A DNA stretch of 64,000 nucleotides, taken from contig NZ_AMZO01000015.1 in NCBI RefSeq assembly GCF_000331515.1, positions 1 to 64,000 on the forward strand, read 5' to 3'. Position 1 is the stretch's first letter. Every line of letters begins with the position of its first letter. The translations under genes were made by a program, and so were the position numbers. Shown here piece after piece: positions 1 to 8,894 of this stretch. This DNA is from Photobacterium marinum. GTDB taxonomy: Bacteria > Pseudomonadota > Gammaproteobacteria > Enterobacterales > Vibrionaceae. The notes beneath the pieces were generated by a model. That model saw only the letters and a list, made by a program, of their open reading frames with translations. It made no database searches and was not told where the DNA came from.

Positions 1-569
1 TAGTCCGGTTAAACATCCTCCCAACTCTAGGAGGGAGAGGGCTGAGTCAGAGGGGGGGGAGGAAATCAAATCCTAATTTTTTTTGGCTTTCGGTTGTAAT
101 TCTAAGAAATGACAGAACTGGAAGAAGGGATTCTGAGCTTTGGTTAGGCGGACCACCTAATCGCATCAAAAAAATTACGTAGCTTTAGTGTTATAACGTG
201 GCCTTATACAATCGCGGGCACCTATTTGTGATAATTATTTTTTCTGTAAGTTTTATCAACAGGATTAAAAATTCAGATGTCTGTAATGGTTCTACGCCTA
301 AAAATGAGCTGCAATTAGTTGCATTCTTATTCAATTTTAGTTCATGGAAATCAGGTTTTCACAAGATAGGACACCTACGGTGTCAGGAGCCACGCTGCAA
401 GCTCTTTATTTCCATAAGGAATAGTGGCGAGCGCTATAATCACTTACCACGTCCCTAAAATTGCTCTACCTAAGAAACAATGCCGGGCACCACATCACTT
501 AACCATTAATCGGTGGACCATCAAATATGCATTCTTACTGGAACATCAGGCTCGTCGAAGACCTCTTAG
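1..569. other. non-coding or decayed stretch
   Basis: No credible gene was recognised here. The only open frame of any length (198-458, +) has no recognisable family, a poor start context and a composition unlike the genes downstream. A 6-bp inverted repeat, GACACC-TAC-GGTGTC, lies at 368-382, and a CCTCCC/GGAGGG hairpin lies near the left edge. Because a decayed transposase fragment follows directly, this is probably mobile-element debris. Confidence 0.4.
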
Positions 570-638
570 TGGCGGTTAGACGAGACCTTTATCAACGTCA
601 ACGGTCAGTGGAGGTATAGCTACCAGGCCGTTGATAAA
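570..638 (+). mobile_element. decayed IS6-family transposase fragment
   Basis: Read in the frame of base 570, the sequence gives WRLDETFINV followed by NGQWRYSYQAVDK. This resembles the stretch around the first catalytic Asp of IS6/IS26-family DDE transposases, whose pattern is roughly W-R-x-D-E-T-[YF]-I-x-[VI]-x-G-x-W-x-Y-x-Y-x-A-V-D. The frame is closed by TAG at both sides (567-569 and 639-641), and no terminal inverted repeats or other catalytic blocks were found. It is therefore a small remnant rather than an element that can move. The 25 codons after the second stop (642-719) stay open but do not resemble the rest of an IS6 transposase. The family call rests on this short motif alone. 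Confidence 0.55.
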
Positions 639-719
639 TAGGCTAAAGCGTTGGATAAATTATACGATCTGTGGTTTGGCGACGAAAAATCAGACTATGT
701 ACTTAGGGTAGACGTATAA

Positions 720-1159
720 TGAGTTATTATTCACTGTCAAACGCGACATTGGCAGCAATAATTGCTGTGTAATGAATCATTAACAAAGTTATTAAACATA
801 GTCCAATACTTTAAATGTTCAGCATTTGCGAAATATCGCAGGAGCGAATTTTTAGATAATATCAAAACGCTATATTGAATATTATTTCCTTATGAGTAAA
901 TGAATTAATTGTAAATAAGGCGTGCGTTATCACATTACCTCTGCTTCAATTCTACGCCCCCGCTTACGATCCATCTACGCCAAAGAAAAAATAAGAAGGG
1001 ATGATGTGCATAGGCTTACAGTGCGTATAGTTGCATTCATCGGTTGGTGCGGTGATGCTATTTCAAAATGTTTACATTAGAGAGCACTTCATATGATCAC
1101 GACACCAATTGAGAAATTATAATAGTTCCGGCCTGAAATTGTCATATGGATAGATTCTT
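720..1159. other. AT-rich intergenic stretch, nothing recognised
   Basis: About 440 bases with stops in all frames between the transposase remnant and the broken MFS gene. It contains no recognisable gene, terminator or repeat and probably belongs to the same decayed zone. Confidence 0.4.
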
Positions 1160-1935
1160 ATGGCGGCTCAACTACACATATTATATTTCGCAACACGTAT
1201 TGCTTTTTTTATCGCCGGGGTCAGCCCAGCTGCCTGGGCACTTTTGATCCCTTTAGCCAAAGAACGCCTGCTGGCTGATAACGGCACCATGGGGTTGGTA
1301 TTGCTGGCATTTGGTATCGGTCATTTTTAATGATGCCATTTTCTGGTGTGTTGGCTTCCCGTTTCGGCTGCAGGGTCGTTTATTCAATTGCAACTCTCGT
1401 TATTTTGCTGGGATTTCTCTGCTTTGTTGCTTACATCATGGAAGGCTCAATGTTGGACTGGAGTGGTATCCTGCTTACTAGTCACAGTATGATCAGTTCT
1501 AATCAAGCGGGTTTAGGTTATACGGTATTCGCTGTCGCAATGACTACAGGCCGTTTGCTTGGGGATCGCATTATTTCAGCCTTTGGACGTTCACGAGTGT
1601 TCAGTTTCAGCGCCCTAATTGCTTCATTTGGTTTTACCGTGGTTGTACTAGGAGCAAATTTGACGTCAATGATGTGCGGTTTTTTTCTTATTGGTGCTGG
1701 TTTGTCAAATATCGTTCCTATCTTGTTTACTGCATCAGGGCAACAAACGGTTATGCCGAGTGCGTTAGCTGTTGCTTCCGTATCTACCATTGGTTATTCA
1801 GGCATTCTTTTGGGACCTGCGTTAATTGGTCTACTGGCACAAGTAACAACACTGAGTTTTGCTTTTGGTATTGTGACTATTTTGTCATTTAGTCTGCCGC
1901 TTTGTGTTCGATTTATATCGTTTTCAAACAAATAA
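1160..1935 (+). pseudogene. MFS transporter, frameshifted and internally deleted
   Basis: An ATG at 1160 opens a frame for a typical MFS N-terminus (MAAQLHILYFATRIAFFIAG, then a P-A-A-W-A-L-L-I-P segment and G-L-V-L-L-A-F-G-I-G). It hits TAA at 1327-1329. The match resumes in the next frame: restoring one T at about 1321 reads G-I-G-S-F-L-M-M-P-F-S-G, the usual continuation in YbjJ-like MFS proteins. After about residue 90 the sequence jumps from a TM2/TM3-like segment to E-G-S-M-L-D-W-S-G and then to G-L-G-Y-T-V-F-A-V-A-M-T-T-G-R, which lies in the second half of such transporters. Roughly 100-130 residues of the usual ~400 are therefore missing. Both lesions make a working transporter unlikely. 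The original substrate is unknown; members of this group are often assigned to sugar or drug transport without proof. Confidence 0.75.
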
Positions 1936-2017
1936 GAACAAGTCACAGACAAATAGTAGCCTTTAGTCTTTGGCTGAAAGTTAGGAAACTTATTACAAAT
2001 AAAAGGTAACGAATTTT

Positions 2018-2596
2018 ATGGATCTTTCTCTATGTAAGTGGATCAACCAACCGAAATCCTGGTCACAGGATAATGATAAAATGATTGTTATGACTGATTA
2101 TAATACCGATTTTTGGCGCGAAACCCATTATGGTTTTAATCGCCACAGCGGCCATATTTTTGGTTGTGAAGTCGAGGGTGATTTCACTTTTGAGCTTTGT
2201 ATTGAAGGTGATTTTTGTGAGTTATACGATCAGGCAGGATTAATGATTGAGCAGGGAGAGCACATTTGGTGTAAAGCTGGAATTGAATTCGCTGATCAGC
2301 AATCATTAATGAGTAGTGTTCTGACTAACGGACAGTCTGACTGGGCTACTGGTCCTTTTCATGGTGATCCTAAAAAGTTTTGGATGCGTGCAACAGTTAA
2401 AAATAATGTACTCAGATTGCAATACTCACAAGATGGCGTTACCTGGCCATTAATTCGTCTTTGTACCATCCCTGCGGCAACTAAACGATTTGTCGGTGCG
2501 ATGTGCTGCACACCTGAACGTGAGAGCCTGAAAGTCATTTTTAGTGATTTTCGTCTAAGCAAACCTTTGGAAAAAGATCTTCACGATTTGAGCTAA
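2018..2596 (+). CDS. DUF1349 domain protein (concanavalin-like fold)
   Basis: A 192-residue soluble protein with no signal peptide or membrane segment. The pattern F-W-R-E-T-H-Y-G-F near residue 29, the block Y-D-Q-A-G-L-M-I near residue 70 and the tryptophan-rich strand F-W-M-R-A-T are typical of the DUF1349 family (YesU-like, sometimes mislabelled regulation of enolase 1). This family has a concanavalin A/lectin-like beta-sandwich and is often found near sugar-metabolism genes. Its ligand or reaction is not established. The start is supported by AAAAGGT about 9 bases before ATG. The gene stands alone between a broken transporter and a lactonase gene, so context adds little beyond a carbohydrate flavour. 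Confidence 0.8.
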   Translation: MDLSLCKWINQPKSWSQDNDKMIVMTDYNTDFWRETHYGFNRHSGHIFGCEVEGDFTFELCIEGDFCELYDQAGLMIEQGEHIWCKAGIEFADQQSLMSSVLTNGQSDWATGPFHGDPKKFWMRATVKNNVLRLQYSQDGVTWPLIRLCTIPAATKRFVGAMCCTPERESLKVIFSDFRLSKPLEKDLHDLS

Positions 2597-3031
2597 TACT
2601 TATTGGCCACTCCCCCCTGTTTTGGTAATGAATTGAGATCAGGCGACAGTAGTCCTGAGACCGATATCAGGGGCGTTGTTGAATCGCTCAAATAACCTTC
2701 AGTTTATCTATTCTCATTCAGTCTTACTCTATTCGACACGAATCGTAGGTATTTGTCAGTACTGCGACGATAGGTATGGTGCTAATAGTCTTATGAGGGC
2801 TGAATCAATTGATTATTATCTGAGTCCTTCAACAATAGGTACTAGTTAACCCCATCGATATTATCTTTGGCGATATCGATGGCGTCTTAGTTATATCGTA
2901 GCAACATGCGCAAGGTGTGAGTAGATGCGCACTTGAGAAGGTTGCTGGCGAAAATACCATGTGAAAAGCGCCAAATAATGGCATGTCTACTGTATAAAAA
3001 TTTGATTAATGTTGCATAATATGAGGCACTT
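2597..3031. other. intergenic region, possible decayed coding traces
   Basis: About 430 bases without an intact gene. An inverted repeat of CCATCGATAT with ATATCGATGG lies at about 2852-2881. A G-D-I-D-G-V-L-V-like translation in the same place faintly recalls the N-terminus of HAD phosphatases, but it closes at once. No convincing terminator follows the DUF1349 gene. Confidence 0.35.
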
Positions 3032-4093
3032 ATGACAAGTGAAAGAGTGTTTATTGGTTGTTATTCGGCGCCAATTGGCACAATGGAAAATAAAGGTGAA
3101 GGTATTGTTAGTTGCCTATTGGATACTAATACTGGCGAGTTTTCCGATCTGAAACATACAGCTATAGCCATCAATCCATCCTACCTCATCACAACAAAAA
3201 ATAATTTACTGTTTTGTGTACAAGAGGTGTTTGCAGAGCAACAGCCTGTGCTAAGTTGTTATCATATAAACGATGATGGGGAGCTCAACCACAACCAAGA
3301 TGTGTCAATGAGCGGCGAATTTGCTTGTCATCTTGCTATTGATCCTAAAGGTGAATTTGTTAGTACTGCTCATTACGGCAGTGGAAGTTTTGAGCTGTTT
3401 CCGTTAAGTAATAATAACGAGCTCGGCTCAGCCAGCGATCTAATTCAACATCAAGGCAGTGGTCCAAACCTTGAACGCCAAGAAGGCCCTCACGGACACC
3501 ATATCTCCTTTTTAAATCACAGTGACACCTTAGTTACCGTCGATTTAGGTATTGATACAATAGGCTTCTATCCTTTTGATAGAAGCCAGGGGAAAATACT
3601 TAGTCAACAGGCTAAACAGGTTGAACTGCCAAAAGGCTGTGGTCCTCGTCATGTCATTTTTACAAAAGACGAAACAACGGCATTTGTGTTGTGTGAGTTA
3701 TCGGAAGAGGTGATCGTTTTACGCCATGCGAAAGGTCAATGGCAAATCGCTATGCGATGCCACCCTTTTGAGGAGCATGATCTTGGCGGAGCAATGGCTG
3801 CAATTCGCCTAACCGCGGACGAAAGGTTTATCTATGTATCAGGACGCCATCAAGCTCAAATTGCCTGCCTTGAGGTAGATTCCCAGTATTCACTTCGCTT
3901 GGTGGAACGTATCGATACCTTAGGACTATTCCCAAGAGACTTTAATCTCAGCGCCGATGACAAATGGTTGGTTGTCGCCAATCAAAACTCTCACAATGTC
4001 GTGAGCTTTAAACGAGACCCTAACAGTGGAAAACTAACCACTTCTGACCACCAATTCGAAACGGGCAGTCCTGTCTGTATCGCGTTTAATTAA
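3032..4093 (+). CDS. lactonase, 7-bladed beta-propeller (6-phosphogluconolactonase type)
   Basis: A 353-residue protein of the YbhE/Pgl-type lactonase family, which folds as a seven-bladed beta-propeller. Family members hydrolyse 6-phosphogluconolactone in the oxidative pentose phosphate pathway, although some act on other lactones. Supporting marks are the N-terminal F-I-G-C-Y-S-A-P, the central E-G-P-H-G-H-H-I-S block (residues ~150-158), C-G-P-R-H-V-I-F (residues ~202-209), Y-V-S-G-R-H-Q around residue 271 and the C-terminal F-P-R-D-F-N-L-S / L-V-V-A-N-Q-N-S-H segment. No signal peptide is seen, so it should be cytoplasmic. GAGG lies 6 bases before the ATG. The transketolase and transaldolase genes at the other end of the window belong to the same pathway but are not linked in an operon. 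Exact substrate is inferred from family. Confidence 0.82.
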   Translation: MTSERVFIGCYSAPIGTMENKGEGIVSCLLDTNTGEFSDLKHTAIAINPSYLITTKNNLLFCVQEVFAEQQPVLSCYHINDDGELNHNQDVSMSGEFACHLAIDPKGEFVSTAHYGSGSFELFPLSNNNELGSASDLIQHQGSGPNLERQEGPHGHHISFLNHSDTLVTVDLGIDTIGFYPFDRSQGKILSQQAKQVELPKGCGPRHVIFTKDETTAFVLCELSEEVIVLRHAKGQWQIAMRCHPFEEHDLGGAMAAIRLTADERFIYVSGRHQAQIACLEVDSQYSLRLVERIDTLGLFPRDFNLSADDKWLVVANQNSHNVVSFKRDPNSGKLTTSDHQFETGSPVCIAFN

Positions 4094-4486
4094 TAGTTTG
4101 TCGCAAAAATGCCGTGGTGTAGCTCTGTTCAGCGAGTAGGAATATTCATTTTTAATAGAATTAAGTCTCGTCTTTTAGGGCGACTAAATTTTGAACTCCC
4201 CATAAAAGAGCAAGGTGTAGTAAATGATCACGTATGTTATGACGGCTTTTTTTGCTGCATCAAGAAGTTTTGATCTCTCTTCGTCGTTCAAAAAATCCTT
4301 ACTGCGTTCATGACCATCTGATGCTTCATTTTTATCACTTTTTACATTTCGCCGGTTGGGTATGATGGCTCCCCGGAGTTGTCCCTATCAATACTGTTGT
4401 AGCTGGTAGGGGCCACTTTTTACAAAAAGCGCCTTTTGTCTAAAGTACCTCATACAAGTAATTGCGCTCTAAGTTGTTCAGTAGCC
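4094..4486. other. intergenic region with no recognised gene
   Basis: About 390 bases downstream of the lactonase gene. No coding signal, clear terminator or repeat was found. It separates the lactonase from the convergent PI-PLC-like remnant. Confidence 0.4.
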
Positions 4487-4894
4487 TTAACGCAAATTTA
4501 TGGCGATGATCGCATCGGCAACAGAGCTCGTTGTATAGTCGAGCACCAGTATTCCGGATGCTTTATTTCTTTCGGCCAATATGGATGTTAACCAAGGATT
4601 CATTTTGTCCGCCATTCCCTTAGGGGCAGGAATACCATAATAAGTGTCAGTCGCACTAACAAAGTTGATATATAGACCTTCTTCATCTGTCTGATCAAGA
4701 AAACTTTCCACCACACGCTTTTTAATGTAGGCCAGCTCTAGGTCTCTATCATATTCATCTTGCAAAAAAATTTGGTTGCCATCTTCACCAATATTACCTG
4801 AGTATGGCGTATTGTTTGGTATCGATAGCTCTACTCCCCGTTGTGGTGACTTAAATCTTCTCTGTAAAATTATTTGTCGAGTTCTCAGGTGATC
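4487..4894 (-). pseudogene. PI-specific phospholipase C-like C-terminal fragment
   Basis: The minus strand reads without a stop from 4894 to the TAA at 4487-4489, but no acceptable start exists at its left end. Blocks in order are R-Q-I-I-L-Q-R-R-F, a P-N-N-T-P-Y-S segment, I-F-L-Q-D-E-Y-D, G-L-Y-I-N-F-V-S-A, N-P-W-L and G-I-L-V-L-D-Y-T, then an A-I-I-A-I-N end. These recall the C-terminal third of bacterial phosphatidylinositol-specific phospholipase C-type proteins (GKIVLxRR / QDxY / LYINFTS / NP / GWVxxDY / ANK-like end). The N-terminal half, with the two catalytic histidines, is absent, so the product cannot be a working enzyme. Directly upstream, in the same frame and separated only by a TAA, lies a fragment of an unrelated AraC-like gene. 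This marks a deletion junction. Confidence 0.6.
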
Positions 4895-5119
4895 TTATGG
4901 CGATACGATAAGTTCCTTGCCGTTACTGCTCTTAGACCAAATCAGTTCGCAAGCATGGGACTGGTGCGAACAAAGCTCAACGTTATCGCTGTATTGATTG
5001 CCGGGAGGCAGAATCGGTGGAACCGCGTTATTTTCTCCTTGTTCATACTCAAGCAGCCAATAGCATTCAACATATTGGGCTATGACCTGGTCGAGGGGAG
5101 CTTGTTTCCACTTTTTCAT
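4895..5119 (-). pseudogene. AraC-family regulator, N-terminal fragment
   Basis: A 74-codon frame whose start, MKKWKQAPLDQVIAQYVECY followed by W-L-L-E-Y-E, resembles the N-terminal sensor domain of AraC-type regulators with the pattern A-P-x-L-x-x-Y-V-x-x-Y-W (DUF6597-like). The expected domain end and the two C-terminal helix-turn-helix motifs are missing. After about residue 45 the sequence no longer looks like the family and runs into TAA next to the PI-PLC fragment. It is a broken gene remnant. The family call is moderately secure because only about 40 residues match. Confidence 0.5.
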
Positions 5120-5416
5120 GAGCAGTCTGACGATTTAGGTGACAAAGTATTTCATTTTTTTTAATACTGAATATCTCAAGATATTGTATAGAAAAGCTGA
5201 GTATTCAATGCATTAGCATGTTATTTAGTCATATGAACATGGTTAATGTCGCTGCGATTTGGCGAAAATTTAAAATAACGTGTGGTTATTTTCGCTAACT
5301 TACATTTGTTTGCTATTTTGATGTATTTAAGTCATTGATTTTAAATTGATAATTAATTGGTGTGAAGCTTGCTAAGAGCTATGCAATAAGAACAAGTTAA
5401 ATTAGAGGAAAGAGAA

Positions 5417-5644
5417 ATGCATTTTACGGGTGTGACTATTGTTGCCATTGTTTTTGGTTTTTTGGCGATTCAGCGTTATCTGGGGCATTGTGCAGAGATG
5501 AAAAAGTTGGAGTGCGAAGGTAGCAGTGAAGATGTCCGGGCATTGAGGCAAGAGATCAAAGTATTACAGGAGCGTGTGTCTGTATTGGAGAAAATCGTGA
5601 CAGACACTGGTTATCAGCTTAAACAGGAAATCAAAAACCTGTGA
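5417..5644 (+). CDS. small PspB-like membrane protein with coiled coil
   Basis: A 75-residue protein. Residues 3-20 form one hydrophobic membrane segment (T-G-V-T-I-V-A-I-V-F-G-F-L-A-I). Residues 35-70 form a charged coiled coil ending in the block R-V-S-V-L-E-K-I-V-T-D. That ending recurs in PspB-like and PspC-associated proteins, where it follows heptads and precedes a basic/acidic tail. The layout (N-terminal anchor, C-terminal cytoplasmic helix) is that of phage-shock protein B. No pspA, pspC or pspF lies next to it; a PspA-type gene is present at 53661-54344. AGAGGAAAGAG lies just before the ATG. Called from architecture and one motif; it could be an unrelated membrane-anchored coiled-coil protein. 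Confidence 0.6.
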   Translation: MHFTGVTIVAIVFGFLAIQRYLGHCAEMKKLECEGSSEDVRALRQEIKVLQERVSVLEKIVTDTGYQLKQEIKNL

Positions 5645-5675
5645 TTTTGTTGGTTTGCTTAAGATGAATTGTGAT

Positions 5676-5699
5676 GGCGGTCAGTCAATGCAGACCGCC
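5676..5699. terminator. possible shared terminator hairpin
   Basis: Inverted repeat GGCGGTC / GACCGCC with a 10-base loop between two convergent genes. Neither strand has a good T-run after the stem, so the terminator role is tentative. Confidence 0.3.
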
Positions 5700-5756
5700 T
5701 TGGAACCGCTTCATAACTGTTACAGGAACGGTCTCCGTGATGAGCAACGTTTTTAA

Positions 5757-6251
5757 TCAGTGATGCTTACTATGTGTGGCATCTGCTCTTTTCATGCCTT
5801 CAGGGATATAAGTCGCAGGCTCAACTGTTACTTCAACCTCCACGCGTCCTGCTTTGGCAAAGTGAAGTGTTAGCGGGAAGCGTTCGCCAAGTTCAGGGAT
5901 TGTCTGTAAATCAAAGAACATAATATGGTAACCGCCCGGTTTTAGCATTTGTGAACCGTTGGCCGGGATTGCGATTTCTTTAACTTCACGCATTTTCATC
6001 ATACCGTCTTCATGGATATGAGTGTGCAGCTCAGTTTTACCGGCAATTGGGGATTCTGCCCGGATCAGCATATCCTGTTCATTTCCCTGGTTAGTAATTT
6101 CAAAGAATGCCGCAGCAACAGATGAGCTTGGGGGAACTTGCTTTGACCATGGGTGATCGATATTAAGCTGACCGCTGTTAAATTCGTGGGCACCGGCAAG
6201 GCTACTGAAAAGAAATGCGCTTCCTAAGATAACTTTATTGAATAACTTCAT
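5757..6251 (-). CDS. periplasmic copper chaperone PCu(A)C
   Basis: A 164-residue exported protein of the PCu(A)C family (DUF461), which binds Cu(I) in the periplasm and delivers it to the Cu-A centre of cytochrome c oxidase. The signal peptide is residues 1-21 (MKLFNKVILGSAFLFSSLAG then A). The metal site follows the family pattern H-x(n)-M-x(n)-H-x-M: a His-rich T-H-I-H-E-D-G-M-M-K-M block near residues 97-107, then P-G-G-Y-H-I-M-F near residue 126. A histidine-rich tail (H-S-K-H-H) is a common extra. No cytochrome oxidase or SCO gene lies nearby, so the partner is inferred from family knowledge. It is a single gene facing away from the LysR gene downstream on the other strand. Confidence 0.88.
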   Translation of the reverse strand: MKLFNKVILGSAFLFSSLAGAHEFNSGQLNIDHPWSKQVPPSSSVAAAFFEITNQGNEQDMLIRAESPIAGKTELHTHIHEDGMMKMREVKEIAIPANGSQMLKPGGYHIMFFDLQTIPELGERFPLTLHFAKAGRVEVEVTVEPATYIPEGMKRADATHSKHH

Positions 6252-6458
6252 GACTTTACTCCATGTCCAATACGATATCGAGAGTAATGGTTAGTGCTTT
6301 ATTTTAATGTGCGCATAGTATCATTGGTGAAACAATTTCGTAACGTTTGCTTTCTTTGCCCGTTTTGCTTTGAGAGGTCGCTAACGAAATTATGCTTGTG
6401 GCTTTCATTTCTGTTGATGACATTCAGTCGGATATCAGTACACTGGCGCCTTTATAAT

Positions 6459-6474
6459 TGTGATGTGAATCACA
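6459..6474 (+). promoter_or_regulatory. perfect CRP-cAMP consensus site
   Basis: TGTGA-TGTGAA-TCACA is an exact match to the TGTGA-N6-TCACA consensus and is extended to 8-bp arms (ATTGTGAT / ATCACAAT). It lies 53 bases upstream of the LysR start and about 210 bases from the PCu(A)C start, between the two divergent genes. It suggests carbon-source or global control of one or both. Confidence 0.7.
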
Positions 6475-6526
6475 ATCGATAAGACAGATACAGTTCTAGT
6501 CAGTTCTAAGTCAGGGCAAAAATACA

Positions 6527-7465
6527 TTGATCCAGGATCGTGCAGGCCAGATGGTCGTTTTTTTCACTTTGGTACAAGCCGGAAGTTTTACGGCAGCAGC
6601 CCGCCAGCTGGGTGTATCTACTTCTCATGTCAGTAAACAGCTTGGTGCGCTGGAAGCAGAGCTGAATTTACAGTTGGTTCAGAGAACGACAAGGAGTTTT
6701 AATCTCACCGAAGCCGGGCAGCGTTTTCTGGGATATTGTGAGCATGTCGTCACAGCAGTCCGTGATGCTGATGCGATTATGGATGATGCTCGTGATGAAG
6801 TTGCTGGTGTGCTCAGGTTAGGGCTTTCTCAGTCATTCGGCACTATGCATGTCATTCCTGCCATTGAGCAGCTCCGCAGACAGTACCCTGAACTTCATGT
6901 TGAAGTGAGCTTGTTTGACCATAAAGCGAATATGCTGGAAGACGGCATCGATCTCTGGATCACCAACCATGAACGGATCCCTGATGGCTATGTGGCACAG
7001 CGACTGGCAGACTCCCGTTTTGTGGTGGTTGCGTCTCCGGATTACCTGATCAATCACGCTCTACCCCATCACCCTGATGATCTTGTAGAACATAACTGCA
7101 TTACCTATCGGAGCCGTGAGCGAAATTATTGTCGCTGGTCGTTCAAAAAGCAGGAAGAAGAACTGTTTGTAACCGTGGCGGGCAATTATCGTGTAGATTT
7201 GGCTGAAGCCGTTCGTGATGCGGCGATTTCCGGTTGGGGAGTGGCTTATCTGGCCAGCTATTTGTTAACTGATGAGTTTCGTGAAGGGAAGTTGATTCAG
7301 TTACTGCCAGACTGGCAGGCGAACCAGAAAATGCCGTTCTATGCGGTTTATCCGAGTCGTAAGCACCTGCCGCGGAAAATATCAGCCGTTATTGAATACT
7401 TTAAACAGCATATTGGTGATACACCGTATTGGGACTCGGCGCTTAAACCGCTGGTGAAATTTTAG
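6527..7465 (+). CDS. LysR-family transcriptional regulator
   Basis: A 312-residue LysR-type regulator. Residues ~8-65 form the winged helix-turn-helix (F-F-T-L-V-Q-A-G-S-F-T-A-A-A, then L-G-V-S-T-S-H-V-S-K-Q-L). Residues ~95-300 form the periplasmic-binding-like effector domain. The chosen start is TTG at 6527 with AGGG about 9 bases upstream; an ATG nine codons in would remove the first turn of helix 1 and has no better ribosome site. A perfect CRP site sits in the promoter. Its target is unknown: the adjacent Dcu-type gene is convergent, while the copper chaperone gene is divergent and is the more usual arrangement for a LysR target. Confidence 0.85.
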   Translation: MIQDRAGQMVVFFTLVQAGSFTAAARQLGVSTSHVSKQLGALEAELNLQLVQRTTRSFNLTEAGQRFLGYCEHVVTAVRDADAIMDDARDEVAGVLRLGLSQSFGTMHVIPAIEQLRRQYPELHVEVSLFDHKANMLEDGIDLWITNHERIPDGYVAQRLADSRFVVVASPDYLINHALPHHPDDLVEHNCITYRSRERNYCRWSFKKQEEELFVTVAGNYRVDLAEAVRDAAISGWGVAYLASYLLTDEFREGKLIQLLPDWQANQKMPFYAVYPSRKHLPRKISAVIEYFKQHIGDTPYWDSALKPLVKF

Positions 7466-7525
7466 ACAGTTTTTTTACCTATCCTATCAGCCAGTGTTAT
7501 TTATGGCGTGGAATTACATAAATAA

Positions 7526-7548
7526 GCCCTGCATGTGCAGGGCTTTTT
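7526..7548. terminator. intrinsic terminator between convergent genes
   Basis: Stem GCCCTGCA / TGCAGGGC (8 bp) with a 2-base centre and a TTTTT run on the plus strand. It closes the LysR gene. The minus side (TTATTTATG) could serve the convergent dcu gene. Confidence 0.8.
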
Positions 7549-7580
7549 GTCAGAATAGAATAAATTTCAGCTAGTAAGAC

Positions 7581-8894
7581 TTACAGAACGATACCGGCGA
7601 ATAGGAAGCCAAACATGATACTGAAGGCCATACTCAGCAAGCCCGGAAGCATGAAGCTGTGGTTAAAGATGAACTTACCGATGTTGGTTGTACCGGTACG
7701 GTCAAAGTCGATTGATGCGATGATTGGACCGTAGTTCGGAATGAAGAAGTAACCGTTAACCGCAACGAAAGTTGCAATGATAACTTCCGGTGGCAGACCA
7801 AGAGTAATAGCAACCGGTACCAGTACCGCTGTTGTTGCACCCTGACTGTTTACCATTACAGAAAGCGCAAACAGAGCGAAGGCGAATGTCCATGGAGCCA
7901 CTTCTACCAGGCCTGCAACAGCTTCTTTAACCATAACGCCGTGACCACCGATGAAGGTGTCACCCAGCCATGCGATACCGAAGATAGCAACGATTGCACG
8001 CATACCGGCGTGGAATACTGAACCCTGGGTGATTGCGTAGCCGTCAGGCTTACAAACCAGAATGATTACCGCAGCTACAGTCAGCATCACGATTTCGATG
8101 GTGTGAGCCATACCCATTGCGTGTCCGTCAAAGCTTGGACGCAGTGATGGGAAGGCACCCATGATTACAACTGCTAACGAGCCGAATAGGAATAGAGATA
8201 CAGCCTTCTTCGCTTCTGGCTTGATAACTGTTTCTTCAATTTTAACTTCCTGTTCCATCTCAGCACGGAAAGCAGGATCTTCAAGGCGACGCAGGTATTC
8301 AGGATCTTCGTTAAGCTCTTTACCCATCTTGTTAACGAATACACAAGCAGCAGTCAGACCAAGGCTAGTACCAGGAATAGTAACCATCAGTACGTCAGCA
8401 AGCGTGATGCCTTGTGGCTCCAGGAAAGCAACCAGTGCTACAACTGCTGCTGCAATCGGGCTGGCAACAATCGCAAACTGAGAGGCAATAACCGCCATAC
8501 TCATTGGGCGTTCAGGACGGATACCGCTACGACGGCTCACTTCAGCGATAACAGGCAGTACTGAGTAAGCTACGTGACCTGTACCTGCCATCATAGTGAA
8601 GACATAAGTAACAACCGGTGCGATAAAAGTAATGTATTTAGGGTTTTTGCGCAGGATGTTAGTTGCAATTTTGATTAGGAAATCAAGACCACCGGCAGCT
8701 TGCATAGATGCAGCGGCAGCAACAACAGCCATGATCATTAGCATTACGTTAATTGGCGGGCTGGTAGGTTCAAGACCGAAAATAAAGCTCAGTACGGCAA
8801 GACCGACACCACCCATTACACCCAGACCGATACCACCGATTCGGGCACCAATTAATATACATATAAGTACAATTAAGAACTCAACAAAAAACAC
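7581..8894 (-). CDS. anaerobic C4-dicarboxylate transporter, DcuA/DcuB family
   Basis: A 437-residue inner-membrane protein with about ten to twelve hydrophobic segments, the same length class as E. coli DcuA (433) and DcuB (446). Family marks include [12 protein letters not shown] at the start, G-G-L-D near residue 80, [11 protein letters not shown] near residue 120, I-R-P-E-R-P-M and a C-terminal [10 protein letters not shown] block. Dcu carriers exchange or take up fumarate, malate, aspartate and succinate during anaerobic growth. The start is the GTG at 8894: AAGGAG lies 6 bases upstream and the protein then begins exactly at the first membrane segment. The 32 extra codons upstream are not conserved in type. 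Whether it is closer to DcuA or DcuB was not resolved. Confidence 0.88.
   Translation of the reverse strand: MFFVEFLIVLICILIGARIGGIGLGVMGGVGLAVLSFIFGLEPTSPPINVMLMIMAVVAAAASMQAAGGLDFLIKIATNILRKNPKYITFIAPVVTYVFTMMAGTGHVAYSVLPVIAEVSRRSGIRPERPMSMAVIASQFAIVASPIAAAVVALVAFLEPQGITLADVLMVTIPGTSLGLTAACVFVNKMGKELNEDPEYLRRLEDPAFRAEMEQEVKIEETVIKPEAKKAVSLFLFGSLAVVIMGAFPSLRPSFDGHAMGMAHTIEIVMLTVAAVIILVCKPDGYAITQGSVFHAGMRAIVAIFGIAWLGDTFIGGHGVMVKEAVAGLVEVAPWTFAFALFALSVMVNSQGATTAVLVPVAITLGLPPEVIIATFVAVNGYFFIPNYGPIIASIDFDRTGTTNIGKFIFNHSFMLPGLLSMAFSIMFGFLFAGIVL

Noticed and set aside
198..458. 86-codon frame on the plus strand
   Set aside because: No family resemblance, no good ribosome site, and lies in a decayed region.
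2666..2700. Sequence like an IS5-type inverted repeat (GGCGTTGTTGAATCGCTC)
   Set aside because: Only one such end was found and no transposase or matching partner is near.
2852..2895. HAD-like N-terminal translation (D-I-I-F-G-D-I-D-G-V-L-V)
   Set aside because: Closes after a few codons, and the motif has an extra Gly compared with true HAD starts. The overlapping inverted repeat explains the similarity as well.
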